Source: Xestospongia muta (lineage: Eukaryota > Porifera > Demospongiae > Haplosclerida > Petrosiidae). Taken from it: a stretch of 64,000 nucleotides of DNA. The stretch is taken from assembly GCA_963693285.1 (NCBI GenBank), contig OY848925.1:250501-314500 (forward strand), in the 5' to 3' direction. Made by a program: the position numbers and the translations under genes. This document shows positions 26,301 to 45,430 of this stretch, in pieces (position 1 is the first letter of the stretch; each line of letters starts with the position of its first letter). The notes beneath the pieces are model-generated. The model ran no database searches, had not been told where the DNA came from, and saw nothing but the letters and a program-made list of their open reading frames with translations.

Positions 26301-29300
26301 AGTATTGAAAAAACACCATTGGGCACCATATTAACCTTTTCTATGGTGCCCAATTGCGTTTATAGAAACACCATAGGGCACCATATAAACCATTTCTATG
26401 GTGCCCAATGAAGATTGAACAAACACCATTGGGCACCATATTAACCATTTCTATGGTGCCCAATGAGGATTGAACAAACACAATTGGGCACCATATTAAC
26501 CATTTCTATGGTGCCCAATGGCATTTAAAGAAACACCATTAGGCACCATATTAACCTTTTCTATGGTGCCCAATTGCGTTTATAGAAACACCATAGGGCA
26601 CCATATAAACCATTTCTATGGTGCCCAATGATGTTTAAAAAAACACCATTGGGTACCATATAAACCATTTCTATGGTGCCCAATGGCATTTAAAGAAGCA
26701 CCATAGGGCACCATATAAACCATTTCTATGGTGCCCAATGAGTATTGAAAAAACACCATTGGGCATCATATAAACCATTTCTATGGTGCCCAATGGCATT
26801 TAAAGAAACACATTGGGCACCATTGTAACCATTTCTATGGTGCCCAATGAGGATTGAACAAACACAATTGGGCACCATATTAACCATTTCTATGGTGCCC
26901 AATGGCATTTAAAGAAACACCATTAGGCACCATATTAATCTTTTCTATGGTGCCCAATTGCGTTTATAGAAACACCATAGGGCACCATATAAACCATTTC
27001 TATGGTGCCCAATGACGTTTAAAGAAACACATTGGGCACCATATTAACCATTTCTATGGTGCCCAATCAAGATTAAAAAAACACTATCGGGCACCATATA
27101 AACCATTTCTATGGTGCCCCTTGACGTTTAAAGAAACACAATTGGGCACCATATAAACCATTTCTATGGTGCCCAATGACGTTTAAAAAAACACCATTGG
27201 GCACCATATTAACCATTTCTATGGTGCCCAATGAGTATTGAAAAAACACAATTGGGCACCATATAAACCATTTCTATGGTGTCCAATGAGTATTGAAAAA
27301 ACACAATTGGGCACCATATAAACCATTTCTATGGTGCCCAATGAGTATTGAAAAAACACCATTGGGCACCATATAAACCATTTCTATGGTGCCCAATGAG
27401 TATTGAAAAAACACCATTGGGCACCATATAAACCATTTCTATGGTGCCCAATGACGTTTAAAGAAACACCATTGGGCACCATATAAACCATTTCTATGGT
27501 GCCCAATGGCATTTAAAAAAACACCATTGGGCACCATATAAACCATTTCTATGGTGCCCAATGAGTATTGAAAAAACACCATTGGGCACCATATAAACCA
27601 TTTCTATGGTGCCCAATGAGTATTGAAAAAACACCATTGGGCATCATATAAACCATTTCTATGGTGCCCAATGGCATTTAAAGAAACACCATTAGGCACC
27701 ATATAAACCATTTCTATGGTGCCCAATGAGTATTGAAAAAACACCATTGGGCACCATATAAACCATTTCTATGGTGCCCAATTGCGTTTAAAGAAACACC
27801 ATAGGGCACCATATAAACCATTTCTATGGTGCCCAATGACGTTTAAAGAAACACCATTGGGCACCATATAAACCTTTTCTATGGTGCCCAATGGCATTTA
27901 AAGAAACACCATTGGGCACCATATAAACCATTTCTATGGTGCCCAATGAGGATTGAACAAACACAATTGGGCACCATATAAACCATTTCTATGGTGCCCA
28001 ATGAGTATTGAAAAAACACCATTGGGCACCATATAAACCATTTCTATGGTGCCCAATTGCGTTTAAAGAAACACCATAGGGCACCATATAAACCATTTCT
28101 ATGGTGCCCAATGACGTTTAAAGAAACACCATTGGGCACCATATAAACCATTTCTATGGTGCCCAATGGCATTTAAAGAAACACCATTGGGCACCATATA
28201 AACCATTTCTATGGTGCCCAATGAGGATTGAACAAACACAATTGGGCACCATATAAACCATTTCTATGGTGCCCAATGAGTATTGAAAAAACACCATTGG
28301 GCACCATATAAACCATTTCTATGGTGCCCAATGAGTATTGAAAAAACACCATTGGGCACCATATAAACCATTTCTATGGTGCCCAATGAGGATTGAACGA
28401 ACACCATTGGGCACCATATAAACCATTTCTATGGTGCCCAATGGTGTGGGTATACACACTATAATCAAAACACAACCAGTTTGTTTGACCATATCCACTT
28501 CATTAAGCTACACCCATATATGTATGTATTATGTACCTGATCAATAGCTGTAACTAGATGACTAATAATTCTCCTCAAAATACCAATCATTTCAAGATTA
28601 CTTCTTGTCATAAACAAAGTGGGAAAAGGATTCCTCCATACATACTGTATTAATGATCTTAATGGATCACCATCAAAATCCTGATACATGGAACTAGAAA
28701 TGAATTGAGCATGAAAATCTGGAGTGTTGGAGTATAGAAATGAGTCTAATAAATGTATAAGAGTTGGCAAATAATTTGAATGAGGATCAGTTGATAGTAT
28801 TAATTCACCATCGTCACTATAAGTGGGTGGAGTCAACATTGTAATGTAGATTAATGGACACTAACTTATCTTTTAATGATGTAAATGTCTTTATCTCACT
28901 CCATTTCTCCATAACATCAATGACATGGCATATCTAGAATATCAACATATTATAAAGTTCCAGTGAGACATTATACCTCTCTTCTTAACATTGATATTGG
29001 ATGAAATAAACTGGTATAGTTTTTACTGGATTGCACTGTTCTATTTATAGTAACAGTCTCCTATATATGTGAAACAGAATAAAGTTAATACTGTTCTATT
29101 TATAGTAACAGTTCATATATATGTAAAATAGACTGAAGTTAATACTGTTCTATTTATAGTAACAGTCTCCTATATATGTAAAATAGAATAAAGTTAATAC
29201 TGTTCTATTAATAGCAATCATCATTGACTAACTTCATATTTGAAAGAGATTGAATACTGTACACAAAATACAACGCACATGTTCAGCACATGACTAGCTA

Positions 29301-31239
29301 ATGTACGAGACACACAGTTTAAGTCTACCTAACATTGGATATCAATAAAATAAAGATAGATACTGCTATTGAGGACATACTTCACCATGACTGACTCTAT
29401 CACGTAGTCTGGGCCCCTGTACAAGAAGATCCATTAACATCTCCTATAGAGAAAAATGTAATAAGAATAAACAATTTATTTTAACCATTTTTTGATGGCC
29501 TATTTCATGAGGTAATTTGTTGGGAGTATTGCAGTCAATTAGAGTGGGACTAAGAATCTTAAAAGGATAATAAAAGTAGCTAATATTATAACACAATACT
29601 TACTTCATCAAATGTTGTATAAAGTGTTGTAGACTAAAATATTACAATGATATAGTAAGTCATATTTATCAATCAATGAAGTGTAATACCTCAGCTGTAA
29701 GTATTCTCTCAGGACAATTGTTACAACAAGCATATATTCGTCTTAGCCCATGTTCAAGAGATGGCAATAAAAGACAGAGACAATGACCAAACCTAAAAGA
29801 TTGATACATAAATAACTTAATAGTCAGGAGTCAGTGAATTACTGTCCAATATTGTAGTAATAGAGAGAACCCTTCCATATGGGTAACATTGATGGAAGTA
29901 TGAAATAACTATCTTCAAATAATTTGGATATTTCTTGAAGATCTGTCTCAGAATATTCTGAAATACAAGATAGAGAAACTGACCATTAATAATAGATAAA
30001 ATTATTACCAGGAAATGCTGCTTCCTTTAGTATATTTTCTTGTGGAAATGATGCATAAAATCGGTGAGCTATAGGTCCAATGACTTTACTGAGGATCTTG
30101 CCTAAACTAGCTGTTATAACTAGTAATAAAATACAATACCTTTAAAATTAATATAATAATGATAAGTTATTAGATTATATGTACTGTGTAGGAACTTCAT
30201 TTTGAGCTACAAAACCATGCCATAAAATATTTCGCAAGTTAAGACCAGCTGGAGGACCAATAAGAGCTTTTAAACACAACATCTAACAACCGAACAAACA
30301 AATGAAAAATCATAACAATTACAGTAGCAACATAACTGGTACTTCTCCAAATATATCACTCAATTCTTTAGTTTCTAAAAGATCTCTCATTAATCTTGGA
30401 CAATGCTGTGCTACATAAAAATTTAAAATATAATACAATATTTTCTTAAGTACCATTGGATATATGAAGATAAATCTAGATAAATAAAAGAGAATAATTT
30501 AATACTAAAATCATTTCACTCACATCTCCAAGAGAGCGCTCTATAGCAGCTGAAGAGATCATAAGAGCAAGATAGATAGAGAGAGGACAATCTGAATAAA
30601 TCATCTCAAGACAGTCATGATATATCTATAAATATACATTATGTATTAACTCTCATACACTATATACCTGTGGACTGTGAGTCCAATAAAACCACTGTGT
30701 TAATGCTGCAATAACATCACACTGAGGTTTACTTGTAATAGTGGAGTATACCTGTACAGCTACCAGTCCTAGTTTTTGTACAATATCGGTGTAGTCTATA
30801 ATATAATGTGTAATTAAATGTGCTATATATGATATATTTTACTTGTCAAAGAATGCAGAGTGGTTGCCACTAGTGACCAGTTCAAAGTGAAATCATTGAC
30901 GTCAAGGTAACATGGTATGTCATCAGATACTTGTAAAGGTATGGACTGTGTGACTAGAACACGTACATTTGGAGAGAGAGATGATTGACACTTCATAAGT
31001 TCAGTCTTTGCTTCATTTACATGGACATAAAGTGATCTACCAAGGATAAGACTTGGTGCATTATTGCTGTGGTTCTCAAACTCAGTTGTACTCTTCATAA
31101 GAGTCTCCTGTTCATCACATATTATGCCTTCACTATGAAGACACTGTAAAAACTTGCCATACCAAAAACTTCTGATTGCTATTGATTTCTCTTCAATGGC
31201 TTTTGCTAAATAAGGTTCCATTATTTTAATAATATTCAT
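23342..31239 (-). CDS. ERMARD: Endoplasmic reticulum membrane-associated RNA degradation protein
   Basis: ERMARD (C6orf70) is an ER-associated protein with C-terminal membrane segments; its biochemical role is poorly known. The predicted start is [20 protein letters not shown] at 31239. Diagnostic exons follow: [148 protein letters not shown], then a hydrophobic [20 protein letters not shown]. It ends LPLLKTPPT with the stop at 23342. The order and spacing match human ERMARD. The intron 23787-28536 is almost wholly a 55-bp hairpin satellite, while all other introns are ordinary. It is divergent from MDH1 (82 bp). Confidence 0.93.
23949..28443. repeat. 55-bp hairpin satellite array, about 82 units
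   Basis: Tandem units with a 55-bp period, each with inverted arms CATTGGGCACCATA and TATGGTGCCCAATG (14 bp, perfect complements) around the loop TAAACCATTTC, followed by a ~15-bp linker ending AAACAC. The hairpin is conserved nearly everywhere. The linker comes in about five variants (GCATTTAAAG, AGGATTGAAC, AGTATTGAAA, GCGTTTAAAG, ACGTTTAAAG) that recur in order, giving a higher-order period of about 275 bp. The array lies inside an ERMARD intron, so any pre-mRNA would carry dozens of consecutive stem-loops. It has no coding content; the period and arms are read directly. Confidence 0.97.
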
Positions 31240-31321
31240 GAACCCTCCCTTCTTTATTAGACAATAGACTCGAGTATAGTTGATAACGTGGTTTGCATGA
31301 CCTCACCTCTAAGTTCAGAAA
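31240..31321. promoter_or_regulatory. Bidirectional promoter gap ERMARD/MDH1
   Basis: Only 82 bp separate the two start codons, so both promoters and 5'UTRs must lie here or overlap the genes. No TATA box seen. Confidence 0.6.
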
Positions 31322-32967
31322 ATGGTAAGTTGAGTTCATTATTTTTAGCATCTAGTCTTATTATAGGCCAATCTACGTGTGTGTGTGACTGGAGCTGCAG
31401 GACAAATAGCTTATTCTCTCCTTTATTCCATTGCTAATGGAGATGTCTTTGGACCCAACCAGGTTGGTTATCTTACCTTCATTTTGTCCTTTATAATGAT
31501 GTCTTTTCAGCCAATTGAGTTAACACTTCTTGACATTACACCAATGATGTCTAGTGTACATGGAGTGGTTATGGAGTTACAAGACTGTGCTTTGACTTTG
31601 CTAAAGGGTATATTGTTCTTGCAACATGCATCTCTCATTCATTCTCTCTCTCTCTCTCTGTTTAGATGTTGTTCCTACTGATGACCCTGAGGTGGCCTTT
31701 GACAACATTGATGTTGCTATTTTAGTAGGTGCCATGCCTCGTCGTGAAGGAATGGAGCGTAAGGACCTCCTCAAAGCAAATGCTAAAATCTTTGAAAGTC
31801 AAGGCAAAGCTCTGGATAAATGTGCTAAAAAGACCGTCAAGGTATGTTAGCGCTCTCACTGTTGCTATGATAACTTTGTAAAAATAATAGGTACTTGTAG
31901 TTGGAAATCCTGCAAATACTAACTGTTATCTTGCTGCAAAAATGGCTCCTTCCATTCCTAAAGAGAACTTCACTTGTTTGACTCGATTAGATCAGAACAG
32001 AGCACAAGCTCAGGCAAGTAACAAATGGACACATAGATATTATAATAGATGCATAGTTATGCACACTTTACTCGTATAGATTGCAGCTAAAGTGGGTGTG
32101 ACCACTAATTCAGTTCATAATGTCATTATTTGGGGAAACCACTCATCCACTCAATTTCCAGATGCTGCTCATGGGTTTGTTAATACTGGTAATGGACGTA
32201 GGACAATTTATGAGTCTGTCAATAATGATGCATGGCTCAATGGAGATTTTATTACAGTAAGTATGCAATGTAACAAGACTTAAGACTTGTGGCTAATTTG
32301 TTGAAGGGAGAGATTACATATTTTACAACACAGCATTATTTTATGTCTTCTAAAATGATACGATAATGGAATAATACAGATGTATGAATGGATGTATAAA
32401 TGGATTAATGGATGTATGAATGGATTAATGGATATATGAATGGATTATGGATGTATAAATGGATTAATGGATGTATGAATGGATTAATGGATATATGAAT
32501 GGATTAATGGATGTATAAATGGATTAATGGATGAATAAAGCTTATATGTTAGGTGCATATAGATAAACGGATCACTTTTTATAATGGTTTTAGACTGTCC
32601 AGCAGAGAGGAGCAGCTGTTATCAAGGCTCGTAAACTCTCATCTGCCATGTCAGCAGCTAAAGCTATCTGTGATCACATGAGAGACTGGTGGTTTGGAAC
32701 TAATGAGGTGGGTGTGGCCAAATATACAACCTGGATTAATTCTTGTTCCTACAGGGAGAATGGACATCAATGGGGGTGTGGTCAGATGGATCCTATGGCA
32801 TTCCTGAAGATATCATATACTCGTTTCCAGTTCGTATCAAATCAGATCACTCGTGGGAACTTGTCCAAGGTCTACCAATTTCCGATTTTGCTCGAGAGAA
32901 GATGGAGGCAACTGCAAAAGAGTTAGTTGCTGAACGAGATACTGCCACACAATTCCTATCAGCATGA
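31322..32967 (+). CDS. MDH1: Cytosolic malate dehydrogenase
   Basis: NAD-dependent interconversion of malate and oxaloacetate; malate-aspartate shuttle. Coding exon 1 is only the ATG (31322-31324), followed by a 42-bp intron; exon 2 reads [20 protein letters not shown] (Rossmann glycine loop). Then [31 protein letters not shown] (substrate-binding loop), [43 protein letters not shown] (catalytic His) and [20 protein letters not shown]. It ends ATQFLSA with the stop at 32965-32967. The length is that of animal MDH1, and no mitochondrial presequence is present. Introns are short; the largest holds a (GGATTAATGGATGTATGAAT)n repeat. Confidence 0.97.
31641..31662. repeat. (CT)n tract at an MDH1 3' splice site
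   Basis: A CTCTCTCT run ends in GTTTAG directly before the exon reading [12 protein letters not shown], acting as the polypyrimidine tract. Confidence 0.8.
32380..32545. repeat. Minisatellite in an MDH1 intron
   Basis: Repeated AATGGATTAATGGATGTATG / AATGGATATATGAATGG units. It belongs to the ATGGAY-type intronic simple sequence seen throughout the window. Confidence 0.85.
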
Positions 32968-33166
32968 CTAGATGAATTGAAATCTAATTTATAACAATGC
33001 TGAATTAAGTATTTAGTACTTCCTCTAGTGATAATGTAACAATGATGATTAAGAGTATAAATATAAACAACAATAATGATATTAAACGTCATCAAAAGAA
33101 AAACTGTCTCAGTGATAATGATATATCTAACCAAATATTAGGTTAAATGAGTACAATATTAATTTT

Positions 33167-39673
<6,507 letters not shown>

Positions 39674-39953
39674 TATCGTCTACCCAGATACTACTAAGTA
39701 CAATAAGACCCTATACAATAATTATAATGCAATAAATAATATAAGTACTTATTAAATATTAAATAGATGCTATGTCTTAAGGTTATATTAATGTATCATA
39801 TTGATGAAGGTTCAGTCATGGTGGTTATAATTTTCATCTTCATGATATCACATTTACTAAGTTCAGATCTACTGAGTCTTTAGTCACTGGTATGAACCTT
39901 TATATGCTAAATCTAAGGATCAGTCTTTATGATAGCAGATAGTTAGGAGAATA

Positions 39954-40420
39954 CTATATATTTAAACAACTAATTTTGAGAAAGAAAGCTATATACCCAC
40001 AAAACCTTAGTATTGCTTGGAAAAACTTCTTCTCCAGGTAGAGAAAGGAGAAGAAGGGCCAGAGGGACAGGCAAATGTCTGTCTTTTCAAACGGAAACCA
40101 ACTGTCACTTGATATCATACTAACTGCCTGACATCGTGACAGACCCGCACACAAAATGACAGAGATAAGATAAGGCCTAAATAAAGGGCTCAAATTCCTC
40201 ACTTTCTTTTCTCTTGATCTTCAAGAAGACATAAGTCCAGGATAGGAGACAGCTCTGCGGACAAAGAAAGGAGGTGGTGTTGAGAGAGTTGAGTGTGGCG
40301 TGGCAGACCGAGCTGTGATTGCAGTGCGAGGCATTCCTGTCGATAAGGGGGGAGATCATAACCACGCTCGAGAAGCCGACCTCCATCTTCCCAATAGACT
40401 CCACGGGGTCTTGACAACAT
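39954..40420 (-). CDS. Small unidentified ORF divergent from MCCC2
   Basis: The ATG at 40420 opens a 73-codon frame starting MLSRPRGVYWEDGGRLLERG, with Leu-rich helical character (LSQHHLLSLSAEL, ILDLCLLEDQ), stopping at 40199. Base composition is higher in GC than the surrounding DNA. I do not recognise the family. A continuation through a possible 26-bp intron (GTGAGG...TTTAG) would add an in-frame ~75 residue hydrophobic extension ending at 39954, but that intron would be unusually short. An overlapping frame (40404-40177) is also open, so the coding frame is not certain. The position 92 bp upstream of MCCC2, head to head, fits the local habit of divergent gene pairs. Confidence 0.35.
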
Positions 40421-40511
40421 TATCCCTCAGGACACACCAGTATATTCTAGTATACTCTTATTATCTTTCTCTTTTATTCTTACAGGTTTCTTTTTCTAAC
40501 TTTAGCATAAA

Positions 40512-42233
40512 ATGCTGAGAGGCCTCGTTAAGTTGTCTAAAACTACATTCACTAGGTCTAGAGGTCAGGTCCAGACATTAGCTATCAATTGGTATCATGG
40601 TGAGAACAAGCCAGCTCAAATCGGTACACCTCTAGAGCTCCGAGATGATGTTAAAGACAATATTGATCAAATGAAGAACATTGTGTCAGACTTAAAAACA
40701 TATGTGAAAAAAATAGAGCTTGGCGGTCGGCCGTCAGATCGAGAAAGACACACAAACCAAGGCAAGCTGTTACCACGAGAGAGAATTAATCTTTTATTAG
40801 ATCCTGGATCTCCTTTTTTGGAATTCTCACAATTAGCAGGACACAACATGTATGAGGATGAACATGGCCACCCAGAAGCAGTCCCAGCTGGTGGAATTAT
40901 CACTGGGATTGGTCGCGTATGTGGCACAGAATGTATAATAGTTGCTAATGATGCTACAGTTAAAGGTGGGACATATTTTCCTATTACAGTTAAGAAACAT
41001 GTGCGTGCTCAAGAGATTGCTCAAGAAAATCGACTACCTTGTATCTATTTAGTTGATTCTGGTGGAGCCATGTTGATGCATCAGAAAGACGTCTTTCCTG
41101 ATCGCGATCATTTTGGACGAATTTTTTACAATCAAGCTTGTATGTCATCTAAAGCTATTCCTCAAATTGCTGTAGTGCTGGGTTCTTGTACAGCCGGTGG
41201 AGCTTATGTACCAGCAATGGCAGATGAGAGTATTATTGTTAAACAACAGGGTACTATTTTCTTAGCGGGGCCGCCCCTGGTTAGAGCAGCTACTAACGAG
41301 GTTATTACTGCTGAGGATTTAGGTGGAGCTGATGTCCATTGTAAAATATCAGGTGTTGCTGATCATTATGCTCTTGATGATCATCACGGTATTTATTTAG
41401 CTCGTCAATGTATTAAAAATCTAAATTACAGGAAAAAACCCACAATCACAATTCAAAAACCTGAAGATCCTCTCTATCCTCCCGAAGATCTCTACGGTAT
41501 TGTTCCAGTTAGTTTGAAACAATTTTACGATGTCCGACAAGTAATTGCTCGATTAGTTGATGGAAGTAGATTTGCTGAGTTTAAAGAGTTATATGGATCA
41601 ACATTAGTTACTGGTTTTGCTCACTTATATGGTTATCCTATTGGTATAGTGGCAAATAATGGCATTTTAAACTCAGAGTCTGCAGTCAAAGGTACTCATT
41701 TTATTGAGTTGTGTTCTCAAAGAAAAATACCACTCTTATTTCTTCAAAATACAACTGGTTTTATTGTCGGACGTGATGCAGAACATGGGGGAATTGCTAA
41801 AAATGGAGCAAAAATGGTGACTGCAGTAGCTTGTACACAAGTCCCTAAATTCACCGTTATTATTGGTGGGAGTTTTGGTGCTGGTAATTATGGTATGTGT
41901 GGGCGGGCATACAGTCCACGTTTTCTTTATATGTGGCCTAATGCTAGGATATCAGTAATGGGTGGAGAACAAGCAGCTGGAGTCCTTGTATCGCTGGATG
42001 TAAAGAAACTAAAAAAACAGGGCAAACAGGTCACACCAGAAATGGTTGAAGAACTTAAACGACCAATCATTGAGAAGTATGAAAAAGAGGGACATCCTTA
42101 TTTCTCAAGTGCTCGGTTATGGGATGACGGTATTATTGATCCTGCTGAAACACGTCAAATATTAGGACTTAGTCTGAGTGCTGCTCTTAATGCACCGATA
42201 TCAGAGACAAAATTTGGTGTATTTAGAATGTAA
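40512..42233 (+). CDS. MCCC2: Methylcrotonyl-CoA carboxylase beta chain, mitochondrial
   Basis: Carboxyltransferase subunit of 3-methylcrotonyl-CoA carboxylase in leucine breakdown. A single uninterrupted 573-codon exon. The N terminus [20 protein letters not shown] is basic and suits mitochondrial import. The carboxyltransferase signature is complete: [136 protein letters not shown] and [15 protein letters not shown]. The length matches human MCCC2. It is unusual in lacking introns among intron-rich neighbours. A polyadenylation-like AATAAAA lies about 12 bp after the stop. Confidence 0.98.
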   Translation: MLRGLVKLSKTTFTRSRGQVQTLAINWYHGENKPAQIGTPLELRDDVKDNIDQMKNIVSDLKTYVKKIELGGRPSDRERHTNQGKLLPRERINLLLDPGSPFLEFSQLAGHNMYEDEHGHPEAVPAGGIITGIGRVCGTECIIVANDATVKGGTYFPITVKKHVRAQEIAQENRLPCIYLVDSGGAMLMHQKDVFPDRDHFGRIFYNQACMSSKAIPQIAVVLGSCTAGGAYVPAMADESIIVKQQGTIFLAGPPLVRAATNEVITAEDLGGADVHCKISGVADHYALDDHHGIYLARQCIKNLNYRKKPTITIQKPEDPLYPPEDLYGIVPVSLKQFYDVRQVIARLVDGSRFAEFKELYGSTLVTGFAHLYGYPIGIVANNGILNSESAVKGTHFIELCSQRKIPLLFLQNTTGFIVGRDAEHGGIAKNGAKMVTAVACTQVPKFTVIIGGSFGAGNYGMCGRAYSPRFLYMWPNARISVMGGEQAAGVLVSLDVKKLKKQGKQVTPEMVEELKRPIIEKYEKEGHPYFSSARLWDDGIIDPAETRQILGLSLSAALNAPISETKFGVFRM

Positions 42234-42294
42234 TAATTTTTTCAATAAAATTAAATTATTGGTTTGTAATTTGGAGTAGGAGGAGACTCAATGA

Positions 42295-42842
42295 ATGGAC
42301 CCATATGATGTATTGGGAGTGAGTAGGAATGCAGACAACAGAGAAATAAAGAAAGCATTTCAAGAATTAGCAAAAAAGGTGACTTGTTTGACAGTTATAG
42401 CATTGACCTAGAAATTATAAATGTAATTAACTAGTGTTAAAATTGTATTTACTTAAAGAATTTACTTAACATCTTTGTTTAGTATCACCCTGATAAACTA
42501 AGTTCTGAAGCCACACCCACTGAAAGAGCTGCAGCGACTGATCACTTTCGGAGCTTATCAAGTGCTTATCAGTTACTTATTGATGATAAGACCAGACAAC
42601 AATATGATATTGGATATAAAACTAATGAGATAACTGAGAAATGGATTATAAACGATATCATTTCATTGCGTGATTTGAACTGTGATAGTAGTGAGGCTGT
42701 ATATTGGTATGATTGTCGATGTGGTGGTGTGTATAGTGTGAGTGTTGAACATGTGAAGGAGATGATGAGGGACAAAGGAAGTGAACTAATCGTTGGATGT
42801 AACACGTGTTCATTACATGTAAAAATTGATTTTACAGAGTAA
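42295..42842 (+). CDS. DNAJC24: DnaJ homolog DPH4, diphthamide pathway
   Basis: J-protein with a CSL zinc finger that supports the first step of diphthamide synthesis on eEF2. The start at 42295 gives MDPYDVLGVSRNADNREIKK; an overlapping ATG at 42291 is out of frame. Exon 2 begins YHPDKLSSEATPTE with the HPD motif, then SLSSAYQLLIDDKTRQQYDI. The C-terminal zinc module shows YDCRCGG and IVGCNTCSL. Two exons and one ~100-bp intron. It lies 61 bp downstream of the MCCC2 stop on the same strand and converges with the SPT small-subunit gene. Confidence 0.93.
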
Positions 42843-42936
42843 ATGTTCTTGTTAGTAATAATTATTATATTTATATTATAATTTTTTATAATTATATTTA
42901 ATTGCATTTAAAAAGTGTTCAAAATGTCTTCTAATG

Positions 42937-43198
42937 TTACAAGAGTCCAACTAGATAGGCTAAGTGCCTTAAATGAGAGGGGAGATATAAGTAGATACCA
43001 TAGAGAGCACTGAAACTGAAAAGAATAATAAAAAAGTCTAAATATATAAATTAAGGAAAATACTAGCATAATCTGGAGATGTACATGATAATTTTGGATA
43101 CACATTATTTTGACTTCATGAGGGTCTAGTAGGTTCAAACCAGTCGATATCTCAGCTCTGTACTTCCAATTCTGAACAAAACCAACTAATGTTTTCAT
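42937..43198 (-). CDS. SPTSSA: Serine palmitoyltransferase small subunit
   Basis: Tiny ER membrane activator of serine palmitoyltransferase (sphingolipid synthesis). Exon 1 (43198-43102) reads MKTLVGFVQNWKYRAEISTG then LNLLDPHEVKIM. A 64-bp intron (GTATCC...TTTAG) leads to exon 2 (43037-42937) reading FFIILFSFSALYGIYLYLPS then HLRHLAYLVGLL. Spliced coding length is 198 nt, i.e. 65 residues and a stop, which closes the frame exactly. The W-x-YR.E..T.L.LLDPHE block, the single membrane span and the ALYGIYLYLPSHL ending parallel human SPTSSA (71 aa). Whether it is the A or B type cannot be told. Unspliced reading gives only a misleading 96-codon frame. It is divergent from PSMA3. Confidence 0.82.
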
Positions 43199-43330
43199 TT
43201 CTGGTGCTTCTCTCTCCTCTGATCAACAGTTATAAAATGTAGGTGGGGCTAACTATGAAATGGGTGTGGCTCACTTATGATATATGCACGTGAAGATACA
43301 TTCAGCATAGAATCTTAAGTGAATTTCATA
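43199..43330. promoter_or_regulatory. Divergent promoter gap SPTSSA/PSMA3
   Basis: 132 bp between start codons. It contains GTGGGGCTAACTATG and GGGTGTGGCTCAC, i.e. GTGGC/CACCC-like motifs that recur in the window. Confidence 0.5.
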
Positions 43331-44562
<1,232 letters not shown>

Positions 44563-44639
44563 TATTTCAAAACTAGTTCTTGTATTCTGGTTATTACTTA
44601 AGTTATAATGCAATCATTACCACATAATGACATCATAGG

Positions 44640-45298
44640 TTACGCCTCCTCTGGTGGTATGTATCCAGGTAGAGGAGGTGTGGTTGTTGGTCCTGTTCTG
44701 TTAAATGGAAATAAGTCTGTACGTAAATCTAGTGCTTGTTGGTAGAGTGAGAGGGACACTTTACGGAGCTCATCTAAGGCTCTTGTCCGTGATTTTATCA
44801 TGGCTTGTAACTGCTGTAATTCCTAATAATGGTGGTTGCTATATTAACTGGTAAGACCAGTTCTTCAAACCTGTTTGTGTTGTTCCATTTTGTATTTAGT
44901 CCATTCTTTAACTAAAAGTAATTCTTGATTCTTCTCTTCATCACTAAGCTAATTGCATTAATTAGATTAATGAACAGGAGCAAACTCACTTGATAAGGAT
45001 CTCGTTTTCTGGCTGGGTTAAGCATTTCAGGATCAAGAGGCTCTCCTCTTTTAGCCACCTTCATAATAGCTTCTTCAGCTTGTTTCCTTAACTCAAGTTC
45101 TTTCAAATACTCCTTCATAGCCTCTCTAGTACAATAGATATAATCTTATTGTTATAACACTTGCTCTTACCGCTGTAGGTCCTTCTTGTTCTTCTTTTGT
45201 TTCTTTGCCACTTTTTTCTTACCTCTCAAAGGTATAAAAGTCACTGGAGAGAGCAGTCTACTTGATAAGTAACTTCTACTAACAGTTAGAAGAGACAT
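44640..45298 (-). CDS. MRPL40: Mitochondrial large-subunit ribosomal protein mL40
   Basis: Mitoribosomal protein. The chosen start at 45298 gives MSLLTVSRSYLSSRLLSPVT, a plausible presequence; an in-frame ATG at 45415 would add 39 residues and is less likely. RGKKKVAKKQKKNKK follows. Downstream exons give MKEYLKELELRKQAEEAIMK, PLDPEMLNPARKRDPYQ, LSDEEKNQELLLVKEWTKYK and ELQQLQAMIKSRTRALDELR. The C terminus reads DLFPFNRTGPTTTPPLPGYI and PPEEA, matching the LFPFEKEGPHYTPPIPNY ending of human MRPL40. It converges with PSMA3 (77 bp) and is divergent from TADA2A. Confidence 0.88.
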
Positions 45299-45430
45299 GG
45301 TTCCACGTGAAAGAGGGCGTGGCAAAGTTAGGAGTATACGGAATGACAATTTTTTAGGCGCATTATATTTCCAAACTAATTTCAGAATGTTTCCGTATAC
45401 TTCCGTAGCTGTCACCCACGTGAAAATGTA
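45299..45430. promoter_or_regulatory. Divergent promoter gap MRPL40/TADA2A
   Basis: 132 bp between the start codons, including GTTTCCGTATACTTCCGTAG and a CCCACGTG E-box-like site. Confidence 0.5.

Noticed and set aside
23949..28443. CRISPR-like array of repeats and spacers
   Set aside because: The period is regular, but the 'spacers' are a handful of recurring linker variants, the host is a eukaryote, and there are no cas genes. It is an intronic hairpin satellite.
42569..42907. 112-codon minus-strand frame opposite DNAJC24
   Set aside because: Shadow of the DNAJC24 second exon and AT-rich 3' flank; composition is low-complexity.
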